A stretch of 64,000 nt of DNA from Erigeron canadensis (GCF_010389155.1 NC_057762.1:36888055-36952054); one strand, 5' to 3'. Numbered from the stretch's first letter, positions 33,201 to 45,810 are shown. The notes: generated by a model not told the origin, from the letters alone. Numbers and translations: made by a program.

Positions 33201-34804
33201 TTGTAGGAAGCTTGAACTTGTATCTGTATGCTATACTCCTAAGTTAGAGGAAATGATCTCCATGAATATTCATTAGCTAATTTCTAAAATGTCATCTAAT
33301 ATTCTATGTCTTAAATTCTCAGATCATGGAAGTTCTTATTCAGATAGCAAGGAAAGAGAGCTTCGATTTACCCATGAAATTTGCTTCAAAGATTGCAACT
33401 AAATCAAAACAGAACTTGAGAAAAGCAATCATGGCTCTTGAAGCCTGCAAGTCTCACAAGTAAGAAATCATAACAGTTTGTATCAAACAAACTTTTCTTT
33501 TCTTCCTGACAAATATTGTAACGGTTAAACATATATGCAGCTATCCATTTGTCGAAGATCAACCAATTGCAATAGGATGGGAAGATGTCCTTATTGAGCT
33601 TTCTGCAGAGATCTTAGCAGACCCATCACATAAGAGGCAAGCTTATAATATAATTTGTGAATACTTTGAGATCAAACACGTTGTCTGTTACTAAAAAATG
33701 AATTTTGTAGCCTTCCTGGAGATTTTGGTTAACTGTATTACACTATAAATAAAACATAGAGATGAATAGGTGATCATTTCAAGTTTTCAACCCATTTACT
33801 TGTGAATAGACAGATTGGGATATGTTTTATTATATATCTACCAGCTCATACGGGTAAAATAAAAAAAGATTAGCCTAACAGGAACCAGGTCACACAGGTC
33901 AAAAGTTGCCCAAACTAATCATTTAAAGATCAGATTACTGTTAAACTGATATAACTTGTATCATATATGACACTCTAACTATACATCAAAAGTTCAAAAT
34001 TTGCACAGAAGTGTTCCAGATGGACCTGACCTGGCCCAGACCAAAAAGTACCCGTTTTGACATGTTTATGGTGGTAACAAAGTAAATTTTTAGGTTTGTA
34101 AATAAAAAGTATTGGATATGACATAAAAAACAAAGTGTAGATCTCAAATATTTCATAGCTTCATTCATAATTTTCCTAATCCATACCATACTAAGTATAT
34201 ATGCTTGTGCTTTTATCAGACTATTTCTCATACGTGGAAAGCTGCAAAAACTTCTTGTTGAATTTGTGCACCCAAAACTGATTCTTCTGGTAAAGTTACA
34301 ATCTTTCAGTTAATATTATCATTTTTAAGATCGAACCTCATAGTTCGAATTTTTATTTTAAAATAATTCCAATATGCAGAAACTCATTGAACAATTCCTC
34401 AAGGGTGTTGAATCCAATGTAAAGAGGGAGCTATATTATTGGCATGGTTATTATGTAAGTTGGCTCCTTTTACCATACTTTTATGTAAAAGTTATGGCAA
34501 ATGTACGACTAAAAGTTATCGCTCATGTACAGGATAAGAGACTCCCACTTGGAACAAGCGCCTTACTAAAGTTAGAAGGTATTAACGATAAACAGTAATA
34601 TTTCCTGTATGTTTTATAACGTCAAAATTAAGTGCATAAAAACTGATCTTGTATTCATAGATTGTGACAAGCTCACTTGCAACTTAATGTTGCATTGCAC
34701 CCATTGATTTTTCTGAACTTTTTTTATATATTTTTCCTGCCACCGCAGAGTTTGTTGCCAAATTTATGAGTATACATAGGAAGAATTTAGTTAATCGTCA
34801 GTGA
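30290..34804 (+). CDS. replication factor C subunit 3-like AAA+ protein with long basic N-terminus
   Basis: Exons: 30290-31555, 31721-31831, 31914-31946, 32404-32581, 32662-32843, 33323-33459, 33541-33636, 34220-34289, 34380-34454, 34533-34578, 34749-34804. They join in phase to 749 residues. Residues 1-390 are Ser/Arg/Pro-rich, with repeated SPF and RRH motifs, and probably disordered. The clamp-loader-like part begins near residue 395. It has [13 protein letters not shown], Walker A GPQGSGRK (435-442), a degenerate Walker B (YDVDKAD, 534-540), the SRC motif (576-578) and helical collar segments to the C-terminus. RFC3 helps load PCNA on DNA, but plain RFC3 is about 350 residues long, so this is a distinct plant-type relative of unknown role. 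The intron after 33636 has a GC donor (AG|GCAAGC) paired with AG at 34218-34219; every other intron is GT-AG. The start is the first ATG of a continuous 422-codon exon; an upstream non-coding exon is possible. Confidence 0.85.
31680..31706. repeat. 27-nt poly(T) tract in intron 1 of the RFC3-like gene
   Basis: Uninterrupted T run just upstream of the exon 2 acceptor (TTTGCTTTAG). It forms an extreme polypyrimidine tract. Its exact length may be unreliable. Confidence 0.9.
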
Positions 34805-35102
34805 TTGAACCATGGGGAAGCACAAATAATGCAACAAAGGATACAAAGGTATCTCCAGGTCATAGAAACCGTCATTTTTTTCCTTTTGAGTTCAAAGTGT
34901 AAACATAATGCAATCCCAATTGTTAAAAGGATTGATAAAATATGTGAGTTTATGTGTAACTAATTGTAACTAGATCTTTGCACTCGATATTATGATCGTA
35001 TTTGTTAAATGTGTTCAAGGATCACCTGGATGGATGGATTTGTCTCTGTAGATTTCCAATATTTTGGTTTTTGAAAGAACTTTTTGGAATTCATGAGGTA
35101 AG

Positions 35103-35325
35103 AATGAACAACATAGTACTAGAACTAATATCAGCCTAAAAACTATGTAAGCAATGGTACATAACTCGTGCAGTCGTGCAATCTTATATATCAGTAACGT
35201 TGGTTAGAATGAACAATATAATGAACAACATAGTACCAGAAGTGATATCGGCTTAAGAACAATTTTAGCAGTGGTCCATACTTAACTTGCACCATCTTAT
35301 GTATCAGTAAAGTTGGTTGACTGAT
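35103..35325. repeat. 117-bp tandem duplication
   Basis: The phrase AATGAACAACATAGTACNAG and the following sequence (ATATCNGCNTAAGAAC-like, then GCAGTGGTNCATA) occur at 35103 and again at 35220, an offset of 117 bp. The copies have diverged by substitutions and small gaps. No coding content. Confidence 0.75.
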
Positions 35326-36229
35326 GAATAATGGTCTACAGACAGTGACAAAAAGACATGGATATTAACATCGAGTCTATATATAACCATGAAGTCTGGA
35401 TGATAAAATGTAAAAACAATAAATCTTCTAAGAATTAAACAAAGTTTTTCATAATCATAGAATAAGCAAGGTTCCAATAACACATTCCATCGATAGATAC
35501 AAAGTTACCAAAGTAACTCGGACCATTTTTACTCTCTACGAAGTGTCATATATACCAAAGATATTGCATTACGATGATGAGATTATCGACTTATGGCTGT
35601 GACATTTGCAGAATTGCAGATGTAGGTATGGTACAACAGACTGCTTATGTCAACTTATATGCTCATAATTGCAAGTTTGCAACACCTTGTCTCTCACCCT
35701 CCCCGTACGATATATAACCACCATCTATGACAAGCAAAAAAAGATCAAAAACCACTCAGAAACTATTCACCACCCCTGGATTACACTGCACCATATTAGT
35801 CATACTTTTAAGCCACCGATAATTTGTTCTCTTTAATTAAAAAAAAAAACTCAAAATATATGATGTCACCAAAAATTCAAATAAAAAAATGATGGGACCA
35901 AAACAAAAGAAGAAAGTAAAAAACGGTTATAAATGGGTTATGAAGTGTAAATTTGTAGGGACCAATTTAGAAGATGTGTTTTGTGGTGGGAAATTTGTTA
36001 TTCCTGAATGGCAGAAAATCTTTAAGCCATAGCTCTCTCTTCCATGATCCATCGAGAATGAATCGAGACTTTCTCCATAACACCGTCTTCATTGTCATGG
36101 GATGAATCTTCTTCTTCACCTTCTTCATTTTCGTCTCTCGTTTCTGCCTTTTGATCATTTCTGTCCTCTTCCCCCTCCTTACAGTTACAGGTACATTACA
36201 ATTTTTTCAGATATAGATATATGTATGTA

Positions 36230-36300
36230 TGCATCAAAATGATGTTTTTAAGTGTTCTCACCGTTCTTATTTTAAAAGTGTTCTCACCGGAGTGTTACCC
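36230..36300. mobile_element. single end of the (TA)n-associated foldback MITE family
   Basis: The segment matches the right end of the element at 59692-60051, including GTTCTCACCGTTCTTATTTT and CCGGAGTGTTACCC. It is likewise followed by a (TA)n run (36301-36316). Only one arm is present, so it is a truncated copy. It lies in the presumed leader intron of the coiled-coil gene. A short direct repeat of GAAATGCATATGCTATGATC follows at 36318 and 36349. Confidence 0.75.
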
Positions 36301-36874
36301 TATATATATATATATATGAAATGCATATGCTATGATCTGATGCTTTATGAAATGCATATGCTATGATCTGATGCTTTTTATGTGTTTCCAAAATACGATG
36401 TGTCACGTTCAATATGATTTCATGTTCAGTTATTCAATGTAGGAATTTCTAGGGTTTTGATATGTGGCATACATGAACTGAGCTATCTGTTAGGACTTTG
36501 ATTGCTCAATTTCATCGTTATGTAATCTGAAGAGCAAGGAAAAACCTTCAACTTCTGAATTCTGAATTTGTGACCCACTGTTAAAGACTTAAAGGACATG
36601 GGCCAAAACTTGTAATCATCATAACGGATAAATGTATAATTAACCAAACGGACAATGACCTAAAGTATATTGTTAATACATGACTTAGTGCAAAGTTAGA
36701 ACAAAGTTAAGTCGTTGATGTGACTTATTTTTTCGTCCAGGGCTCTCTATTATTATGCTAATTTTGAATATATTGCTTAAGTCATCAAATTTCATATTGT
36801 TTCCTTTGTAATCTGTTTTGATAATGTTGTTTGTTTATGTTGATCTATCAAATATCTGACAGCTATACGTTGCA

Positions 36875-39405
36875 ATGCCTACATTTACAACAATAGCTTT
36901 AGATACTTTGATAGAACCAAAAGCTTCTAAGCTGACAGCAACAGGGAAAACTAAATCTGATCCAAAACTGGAAAGGAGGAATAGTAGTGGAATTCCTGGT
37001 GCCGAAAGAAAGTCTGTGTCCAGGAATAATTCAGTGACTATAGAGAGAAAGCACCACTGGACTCAGATTTCACCTGCACTCTATGCTACTCCAGAGCCGA
37101 CACCAGTTCCAGATGCTCCATTATCATTTCCTGCATCACCTTACATTGTAGAACATAAGAGGCGTGGACCACGGCTTTCAAAGACTTACTCTCAGGATGA
37201 TGCTGTTCTTAAGAAAGCTGTAGCTGATGAAAATACAGTTGAGATCAAGAAAAGTGTGGAAGCAGAAGACGTTGGATCTAGCAAGGTTTTTGACTTCACT
37301 AATGTTGTTTCTGGTGATGTTGACTACAAACGTGTCAAGTTTCAGCAGAAGGAAAATCTTGGAAGAGCAGAAGATGTAGGATCTAGCAAGGTTCCAGATA
37401 CTGTTTCTAGTGATATTGATGCTGAGGATAACCATGTCAAACTTGCAAATAGACATGACATTTCCAAAAAGTCTGACACATTGGAACGAGAAGGTGAGAT
37501 AGATGACTTCTTTGATCCTCACGAGGCAATGAGCGTCAGAAGCAACACTGATGCAGAAAGTGTTCATGGAGTAGAGCGGTCTTTAAATCCAAACACTCCA
37601 TTTGCTGAGTTTTATGATGCTTGGGAAGGTAATCTGGTTTCTTACATATACTTTTGGTTCATACAGTTAGAGGATACATAATGGATGGATCTAGCAGGTT
37701 GGATAACTGATCAAAACAGGTATTATCGGGTTACGTTAGTTCCCATGAAATACTTTTTGACCAATTTTGTTAGATTTTTGGTTAACAATTAGAAAGTCAA
37801 GTTTCAATAATGATCTAATCTTTTAAATAAAATGGTTTATGAGATTTTATGCACTAAAAACACACCTTGGGTCGCTTTCTGCCCGTTTGATCCATTTTAA
37901 TTTATCCCAGTGTTTTGGTTCGAGTGTTTGACCCATTATAAGTAATAAAAACCCAGATTTGATCATCCATATATACAAATGTGTGTAAATTTCCACCTTT
38001 ACATAACCCAAGTTGGCCCGTTTATATAATAATTACACATTTTGCTTTCCTACCAAAATTTTCGTTTCACAACATAAACTGTCGGTTCTAGATCTGTAGC
38101 ATAAATCATTTCTGCCTGTTTTTATGAGTAGCATTTTATCAAAGTAAAGGGATACCCATTGATTATAAATAAAATGGGTTCCTCACATAACTTCTGCAGA
38201 CCTTGCCACTGAGACTGGAATCCAGCATACTGCAACAGATGCTGAGGGTGAATTACGTGAACTACGAACAGGCTTTTTGATTGAGATGGAGAAAAGGAAG
38301 CAAGCGGAAACCCGCCTGAATGATATAAAAAGCCAATGGGGGAGGATCCGAGAACAATTATCTGTTGCTGGTCTGAGTTTTCCCGCAGATCCTACTATGG
38401 TGGAGGATGAACCATCCGATGATCCTGGAGTAGAGGTATGTCATCAGATTGATCTTCTCCGTTTTGTGTCCAACTCTGTTGGACGAGGAATAGCAAGGGC
38501 CGAGCTTGAGGCTGAACTGGAAGCCCAGTTGCAGTCTAAGAACTTTGAGATTGCTAGGCTATTGGACAGACTGCACTACTATGAAGCTGTAAATCATGAG
38601 ATGTCTCAAAGGAATCAAGAAAGTGTAGGTGAGTGTTAGATAGTTTATCGCCTTTCAATAGTGGTAACAATTAGAAATGTCATTCATCCCAATTAGTTGT
38701 GAAGTTATGGGTTTGGGTTAAAAGTTGCCCAAAAATTTTCTTTTAAACATTCAAACTGTTATACAATAGAGTAGAATTCTAGTGTCTACAACTATGATGG
38801 AAGCAGGCACTTTACCATTGGTAGGGATATAACTGTCTACATCTCACCTCCCCACGTACCCCGCCCTTTCTGAGATTGGGTATCATTGTTGTTGTCTAAT
38901 GTCTACAAGACTTGAACTCATCCCAAACAATTTCTATGCCCCAAGATGTATTTTTAATGCATACAATAGAAGCAATAAGTTATTATTGTAATGCTATAGT
39001 TTTAGTAGTCTAATTTATAGCACTGATTTTGTATAAATGGACACTAAATGTTTTGGGTCAACCTAACTCCCAACCTGTAATTAACAAGTACCTGTTTTGA
39101 CTTAACTGGCTCGCCCTATTGAGCCACATCTTGTTACAATATAGAATCCCCTATCATGATCATATTTATAGCCTTGAGTGTCCGTGTCTGTTTATTTATA
39201 TAATATTTGATGACGTGCTTTTCTTTTTGCAGAAACCATGCGTCGTGTTAGGCAAAGGAGGAAGAGGAGACAAAGGTGGATTTGGGGTTCAATTGGGATT
39301 GCAATTACACTTGGAAGTACCGCCTTAGCATGGTCTTACCTCTCATCTGGAAAAGGATCTTCTCCTATTCACACTTCTGAAAGCAACCAATCCGCTAAGA
39401 AATGA
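36875..39405 (+). CDS. unrecognised coiled-coil protein with C-terminal membrane anchor
   Basis: Exons: 36875-37628, 38200-38628, 39233-39405, joining to 451 residues. I do not recognise a named family. Residues 1-250 are polar, with Ser/Pro-rich parts and an imperfect internal repeat around AEDVGSSKV (two copies, residues about 128-175). Residues about 260-390 are Glu/Lys/Gln-rich and likely coiled coil (for example ELRTGFLIEMEKRKQAE and AELEAELEAQLQSKN). A strongly basic cluster at 398-409 (RRVRQRRKRRQR) precedes one hydrophobic segment, about 410-431 (WIWGSIGIAITLGSTALAW). About 20 polar residues follow to the end. This is the layout of a tail-anchored or single-pass membrane protein with its bulk in the cytosol or nucleoplasm, possibly a tether on the ER or nuclear envelope. 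That location is inferred. The start follows the putative leader-intron acceptor at 36862. Exon joins keep phase with GT-AG ends. Confidence 0.82.
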
Positions 39406-41741
39406 CTACCCTCACTGAGTATGCCGAAGATGACCCATTAAGAAAACCAAAAAAGAAAAGCTGAACAAAGCATTAATGGTGAAAAGCTGAAATGAGATTT
39501 ACATAAATAGGTAACCAACTTTGGTCAAATTTCAATTTTTAGTAACCAACACTTGTTACACTAGAAAAAAACATCCATCTTTCAAAAATTTTCATTCAAT
39601 ACAATGTTCCAACTATACCAGTTTTCAGGTGCCATTTCAGAAAAGAAAACAAAAATCACCATCAAAGTTATTTTGGAAATGATGTAGATTAGCATGGAGG
39701 TTTTCTGACCGAAATCATTACTACGGTGTTTTGGGCAGGTTACATACATACATTTGCAGAGGTAATAACATGGACATACGTACGTTTTTTGGCAGGGGAT
39801 AAAAGCAGTTTACATTTTCACTATGAATGTAAACTGGTATTGCTTATATGATGAGTCAAATTGGTGGCAATGGTTATGAATTAATGGAGAAAGTTCCTAT
39901 TAATTGATGATATATCCAACTATCTATGCTCGTTGATTTTGTTTACAGTTATATTTGGAAATATAAGACCTTAAATATACAGAACATATATATAAACCAT
40001 CCAGTTCAAGTACAAAAAATGAATTGTTTGTATATAGCATTGAGCACATTAAAAGTGGTAGACAAAAAAACTAACATTGCCACCAAAGTATAAACAGAAA
40101 AGTAGTTTTAATCGGTTGTGTCAAAGAAAGTTACTCTTATACCACTTGATCTACGAGTACAATATATGTATTTACGTGTGTATCTATCATCTGATATCCT
40201 TGTACAAAAGTCTTTAAAATTAAAATAGACCTTTCAATTTTATATGAATTACTTGAAAGATACTACTAGATTAATAAATAATTAGAAGTACGTGCAATAT
40301 ATAATATAGGCATAGCTAGGCATCCATTTTTTATGCATATAAAGCCATTTAGTTGTTGATATCATTCATTCATAACAAGTTAAATTCGCCGTAAATAAAA
40401 GTTTCTTTTTCTTTTCATGTGAACTGTGTATGGTGGTTTCATAAATTAAAAATCAATAGCAAAGAAGCTTCGTTTTTAAAGTTTTGCCGAAAGTGTTATT
40501 GGCATTTAGAATTTTAATTTAACCAATTAAACCTTATTTTAATTACTAAGAACTTGAATCATTTATATATTTGAACCATATACACTACCTTTTAGCTTGT
40601 TTTCAAGGTATTATGTGCCGCTCGTTAATATTTTTGTTTCCAACTTAGTAAATTTTCGGTTTTAAATTATCACATCATCACTTATATTAAATTGGAAAAC
40701 AATCGGAGCGTGTTGGGGATCGGAGGAAAAAGCAGCGGGGACAAGGCTTGGTGAGAGAAGGCCTTCTAATCGTTTAAGGTTTTTTATTGTTTAATTTCTC
40801 CAAACATGTTAACATAAACACAATAGTTTGTTTGTAGTATCACATTATTAGATCAGCATTTATTTTAAGACGCACCCATACATAGATTGTAGGCACATAA
40901 AACATTACATGTTAGTATAACACTTATAATATATGTGATTCATTTATACTGATTTATATGAAAGAAATGGGGAGTATTCAAACAAAAATAAAGCATCAAT
41001 GCATTTTGAGCGAAGAAATTATTTAGGTTGACACTTATTAGGGCCCATACGTAACCTTCACTGGCTATAAAATCTCTTCGCCACATTAACTTAATTAAAT
41101 ATATATCTTTTTTACCTTTTCCTAATCATTTTCTTTGTTTGATATCATTTTTCTGCTTTTTTTTTTTTTAAGTATTAGTTAATTACAATATAGAATATTT
41201 AGTTATTTTATACACTCTTTGGGCCACTGGTTGGGTGCGGATAATATGGACTTAATGGAGCCCATAGGCGATAATATTAATTATGTTGCTTAACTTTTTT
41301 CTTTTTCATTTTGGCAAAAGATACAAGCAAGATTTCTATAAATATATAAGCATATTATGAGTTTTGTGAGAAAAAATTTTTACACCATTAGTTAAATTTA
41401 TTTCTTACATTACAACTGTATTAAAAATATATATACTATTATAATATAATTTGTCGTAAAAGTGTGCTAAATGATGTAATACAATAAATCTTAATTTGAC
41501 AATGGAGTGGTGCCCATTAGTAAGATATTAGATTTTGGAAAAAATTCATCAGAATTCGAATTTCACTTCTTACAGTTGTAGTCTGTAAGAGTGGACTATT
41601 AGGGTGGTTTTTCGAGAGTCTTGGGTTTCATCACAGGCGTGCGTGGTTTGAGGTCTGCATACTGCCCAGTTGGATGTCATTGTGTTGTCTCAAATGCTAA
41701 CTGCTAACTACTCGCTCTTAAAAATAATCTAAATTTATTTA
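39406..41741. other. start of the 16.6-kb gene-free region
   Basis: AT-rich. The 3' UTR of the coiled-coil gene probably extends to about 39.9 kb. Nothing else is recognised except a possible SINE-like segment near 41505-41695. Confidence 0.5.
41505..41695 (+). mobile_element. possible SINE-like segment
   Basis: The start (GAGTGGTGCCCATTAGTAAG) followed about 45 nt later by AATTCGAATTTC is reminiscent of tRNA-type A and B boxes. A GC-richer body with GAGGTCTGCATACTGCC follows. The boxes are diverged, and no target duplication was identified, so this call is weak. Confidence 0.3.
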
Positions 41742-42009
41742 TATATACTACTATATAAAGCAAACTGCCTTTCCCCTTTAAGTAATTAAGAACCTGAAAT
41801 GACCATATTACCCTTCTTATTTATTCACTAATTTAAACATTTTTGCCTATATACCTATAATACCCTTAATAAAATAAACTACAACATAGATTCTCCAATC
41901 CTTAAATAACCATATTAACCCTTACCGCAGCACATCATCGCCACAATTGCCGCAGCCACACCTTTGTCGTTACCACCATCACCACTGCATCGCACGGGCA
42001 CCCATCTCG
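41742..42009 (+). mobile_element. Helitron-like non-autonomous element
   Basis: Starts TATATACTACTATATAAAGC, as other Helitron-like elements in this window do. It ends with TGCATCGCACGGGCACCC then ATCTCG before T, a slight variant of the CTRR terminus. About 268 bp, no coding capacity. Confidence 0.5.
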
Positions 42010-43579
42010 TGAAAATAATAACATCTCTCGATAAAATGGCTGAGTGATCTCTTCTGAAAAACTTGTAATTCTTTCTTTTTATAATTTATAAGAGTATAAT
42101 GAAAAACTTCTTAGAAATAGGGTACAAGATGGAAAAGAATTTTCAAAGAAAATAATTAAAGACCACACTTCATATATAGATGAGAAAATGCTTTGTAATT
42201 ACATGTCAAATAATTTACAATCACATGTAAACTTATGTGATTAGTTCATCCACATATGCACAAACACAAAGCCCCTCCCAAACCGTCTTTGTTCCGAACA
42301 TTTTACAGGGTAGACCTTATTCCCAATTACGTCCTTAAAATTCGTTGTTCCCAATGGTCAGTTCCTTATCAAGCCAGCATATTATATCCGGATCTCGATC
42401 TCTCTCCCTCTCTCGAGATATCTATATATATATATAAAAGAAAATGTTCGTGTGATCAAAAATGGTATCAGAAAAAAATTAAAATGGTTCAAAATAAGAA
42501 AATCTTAAAATTTTTTGAAAAGGGTCAAAATTTGTAGACCTATGAAAAAAACTTTAAAAATTTAAATGTCAAAATTAAAATTTCAAAGGGTCTTTGGTAC
42601 CACCTGTCTATGTAGTAACTATTTGAATTACTCCAATATTTAATTGTTCACGGGAAATATGAACTAAATACCCACAAAAATCACATACATAATACTCGTA
42701 ATATGGAATGGTTCACGTATGTGTTGGCCTTTTGGAATCGAGCATATATGTAGTGACAGTAATAATTGGGAAATGGAAAGATAACATAGGTACGGGGAGC
42801 TACCTGAAAGTACAGCAAAGTGTGTGGTGGGTCCATACCATCTAAAAGTGACACGTGGACGGTGTAGATATTAAAGGAAGAAAATCTGTACAAGAAATTG
42901 GAAAAAATACAAAAAAAAATGTGGATAGTTGAAGGATAGTGAGGTAAAAAGAGGAGTCAATCAATCAAAGGGGGGGTTTGGCTTCTGCGTGGAGGACTGC
43001 CATCTGTGAATTTGTACTATTGTGGACTACACTCACATACATCAATTCCCCATGTGGTCTCTTCTGGTACCTACACTCTATAATCAACTTTCACCCATTC
43101 ACCCACCCAAGATGAAAGTTACTTACCCATTTCTTTATTCCAAAAGAGGGTAAATACAACCGATGATATATTTCATACAACTTATCGTTTATTTTATCAT
43201 AATATACAACATTATATTAATTGAGTTTGTATAAGTTTTAGTTTTTTACTTTTAATAATAAATTTGAGTTTAACAGCATTGTCTATTTATATATTAATTT
43301 TAATTTGAAGAGAAACTGATTTTAAGAATATCGTATCTCTAATCTTTACATCTGAAAACATGTTTTTACATTAGAATTTAAAATCATAACTTTTAAGTCT
43401 CAAGTATATCAAATATCATTCTACTTATTGATGGTTGGTTCGATTTTATATAAACTAATGATGATTCGTGATATGGTATAAAAAGAAATTAAGGAAAACG
43501 TTGCCTGCGTTACAACAACAGACAATATACCTTATGATTTTTCGTTCTCTCACAATCAATTAATCATGTTCTTCATATA
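42010..43579. other. intergenic stretch
   Basis: AT-rich, without a gene or repeat that I can define. A (TCTC)n/(TA)n-like patch occurs at 42393-42435. An ORF of 93 codons at 42256 has no recognisable domain and straddles this low-complexity sequence. Confidence 0.45.
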
Positions 43580-43935
43580 CGAGTATGGTACCCATGCAAT
43601 GCGACGGCGGTGGTGGGGAATGCGGTCTAGTGGTGATGGTACCATTTGGTGGTGTTAAGTGGTGTATGTTGATGTAATTGTGATAGTGAAAACTTTTATA
43701 AGATAAAGGCTTAAAGTGTTAATTATTAAAATAAAGGTTTATAGTGTAAATTATAATTCATTAAACGCAAAACATAAAGAGTCAAGGGCAACTCTGGTAA
43801 TTTAAAGGTAGAAAATTACCTAAAATTAAAAGAGGTATTTACTTTATAAGGGAGTAAAGATAAAGATAAAGATGATTAAATAACAAAATAGTTATAAAAA
43901 CATTTAAGAATTCTTGCTTGAAAAGCAAACATATA
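43580..43935 (-). mobile_element. Helitron-like non-autonomous element
   Basis: On the minus strand it ends CCGTCGCATTGCATGGGTAC then CATACTCG before T, closely related to the 3' end at 41985-42009. Its 5' side reads TATATATATGTTTGCTTTTC, similar to other starts in the window. It has GGTGGT-rich interior sequence and no gene. Confidence 0.45.
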
Positions 43936-44814
43936 TATAAATAAAAATTGTGTTGTGTTCTATTTTACATCTATTCTTAAATTATACTATGTTTGAGATG
44001 ATAGGGATATATATATTGATATTGATATTGATTGATTATTGATTTTGAAAAATTAAAACAAAACCTCATACTATACGTTAGTTGGTTATAAAGAAGTTAC
44101 TCACTTACTCCTTAAAGCGTCAAATCGCAACTAATTTATGGGGCTCAAATCAATTAATGTGTACAACCCAATTTTCACCAAACAAAATTTTGTTTGCTTG
44201 TTTTTCAAAGTATAAGTATAATTAAGTTAAACGAGTATCTCTCAAAAAACATAACATGTATGCACTAACACGAGTGTTTCTTAATTATCATCTTTTAATT
44301 TCCGACGCAAAGTTCATTAGTATTATGAGGCTAATTGCTTCGCTATACGTTTGTGAGTACCATAGTGCTCTTAAACTCATTACATTGCTTAATTATATAT
44401 ATTCAAAACTTTTTTATTTCGGTCCATCGTTGATTCTTAAAATCTGCCATTACTAAAATGGTGTTTTGTAGTGCACATGCATGGGGTGATACAGAAATGC
44501 AAGTGAATACTAAATATATAGCCTATCTAACTATTTTAGTCAAATGATCTTCCTCTGACACAAATAATTAAATGATGCAACAATTTTCAAAATTGATGTT
44601 ACAAATCTTTTAGACACCACAATGCAAAACTTACGGTATATATTTAAAAGATAAAAATAACTACTGGCCTTTTTTATATAACTTACGTACAGTACATTTG
44701 AGAAAAGATACGAGTACATTTTCTTACTGAAAGGTCAGATCGACTTCAGTATAAAATTGTAATTATAACTAAATAATTTCGATATCGAGTACATTTGACA
44801 TGCATATATTATCC

Positions 44815-45297
44815 AAGCATTCTAAGACATCCTCCTTATTATAAAGTTACCCTTAAATATTGCCACATAGAATTTATCCTAGGTGTCATCCCCATATTTT
44901 TTTACAATATATTTATTTATATATATAAAAAATATTAAATATATTTTTTGAAAAATACACACATTACTTGTGGTAAATATATTGTTTATTTCTAAAAAAA
45001 TATTTTTCCAAAAATACACACATTACTTGTGCTAAATATAATTATACAAGCATTCTAAGACATCCTCCTTATTATAAAGCTACTCTTAAATATTGTCACA
45101 TAGGATTTATCCTAGGTGGCATCCCCATATTTTTTTACAATATATTTATTTATATTTTCATTTATTTATATTTATAAAAAATATTAAATATATTTTTTGA
45201 AAAATACACACATTACTTGTGGTAAATATATTGTTTATTTCTAAAAAAATATTTTTCCAAAAATACACACATTACTTGTGGTAAATATATTGTTTAT
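44815..45297. repeat. 233-bp tandem duplication
   Basis: AAGCATTCTAAGACATCCTC occurs at 44815 and at 45048. The two units remain similar through TTATCCTAGGTG(T/G)CATCCCC and the AATACACACATTACTTGTG blocks. That last block itself recurs twice per unit (for example at 44956 and 45013). The second unit carries a small TTATATTT-type expansion. There is no coding content. Confidence 0.85.
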
Positions 45298-45683
45298 TTC
45301 TATACAAATATGCTTACTAATACCCATCGACACAATTATATGAAATTCTTAGGTTTTCTCTTTAATTTTGTTCTTCACCACTTTCAATATTCAAGTTAAC
45401 CGATTTGTTATATTTCATGTGTTCTATTGCATGTCTTTTTTATTTTTCTCAATTTATTAGTTATGACACAACTTAATTACAGTAAGATTTATCTTTTCTT
45501 TGCTTTATTGTTATTGTTATTCAACTACAATACTTTTTTTCTTAGATTTTGGGTGGCCATTTTTAATGGCAAATCTCATGATGGTTGTTAATCAAATGTG
45601 TTAGTGAAAAATCTTTCGTTTTTGTAAATAAAATTTTTGGTTTCAATTAATAATTAACAACATAAATAATAAATAGACTAAGT

Positions 45684-45810
45684 TTATATATACTATTAAA
45701 GCAGAAAAATAATTTATTAATAATTGTTAGCGTATATATATAATTTTAGCCAACACTTAATTGAACTATATTTTTAAACAACTGCGCATCGCGCGGGGTA
45801 AAAGACCTAG
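45684..45810 (+). mobile_element. short Helitron-like end segment
   Basis: Contains a start-like TATATACTATTAAAGCAGA and ends with ACTGCGCATCGCGCGGGG, then AAAAGACCTAG followed by T. This is a classic CTAG Helitron terminus after a GC-rich hairpin. At only about 127 bp, it may be an internally deleted copy. Alternatively, the true 5' end may be farther upstream and include the tandem duplication. Confidence 0.5.

Larger units (their letters stand above)
34805..36874. other. intergenic stretch and leader of the coiled-coil gene
   Basis: Includes the RFC3-like 3' region, a tandem duplication (35103-35325) and AT-rich sequence. A pyrimidine-rich segment near 36000-36190 is a plausible 5' UTR exon (donor at about 36190, CAG|GTACAT). 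A leader intron of about 670 nt would then end at CTGACAG (36856-36862), just before the start codon of the next gene. The leader exon contains short upstream reading frames. These UTR calls are inferred. Confidence 0.5.

Noticed and set aside
35967..36158. Minus-strand Lys-rich frame upstream of the coiled-coil gene
   Set aside because: It is the complement of a pyrimidine-rich presumed 5' UTR.
42256..42537. 93-codon open frame
   Set aside because: It crosses CTCTC/TA low-complexity sequence, has no recognisable domain, and lies in the repeat-rich block.
44815..45297. CRISPR-like or satellite array
   Set aside because: There are only two long diverged units and no regular spacer pattern. 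It is a simple tandem duplication in a plant genome.
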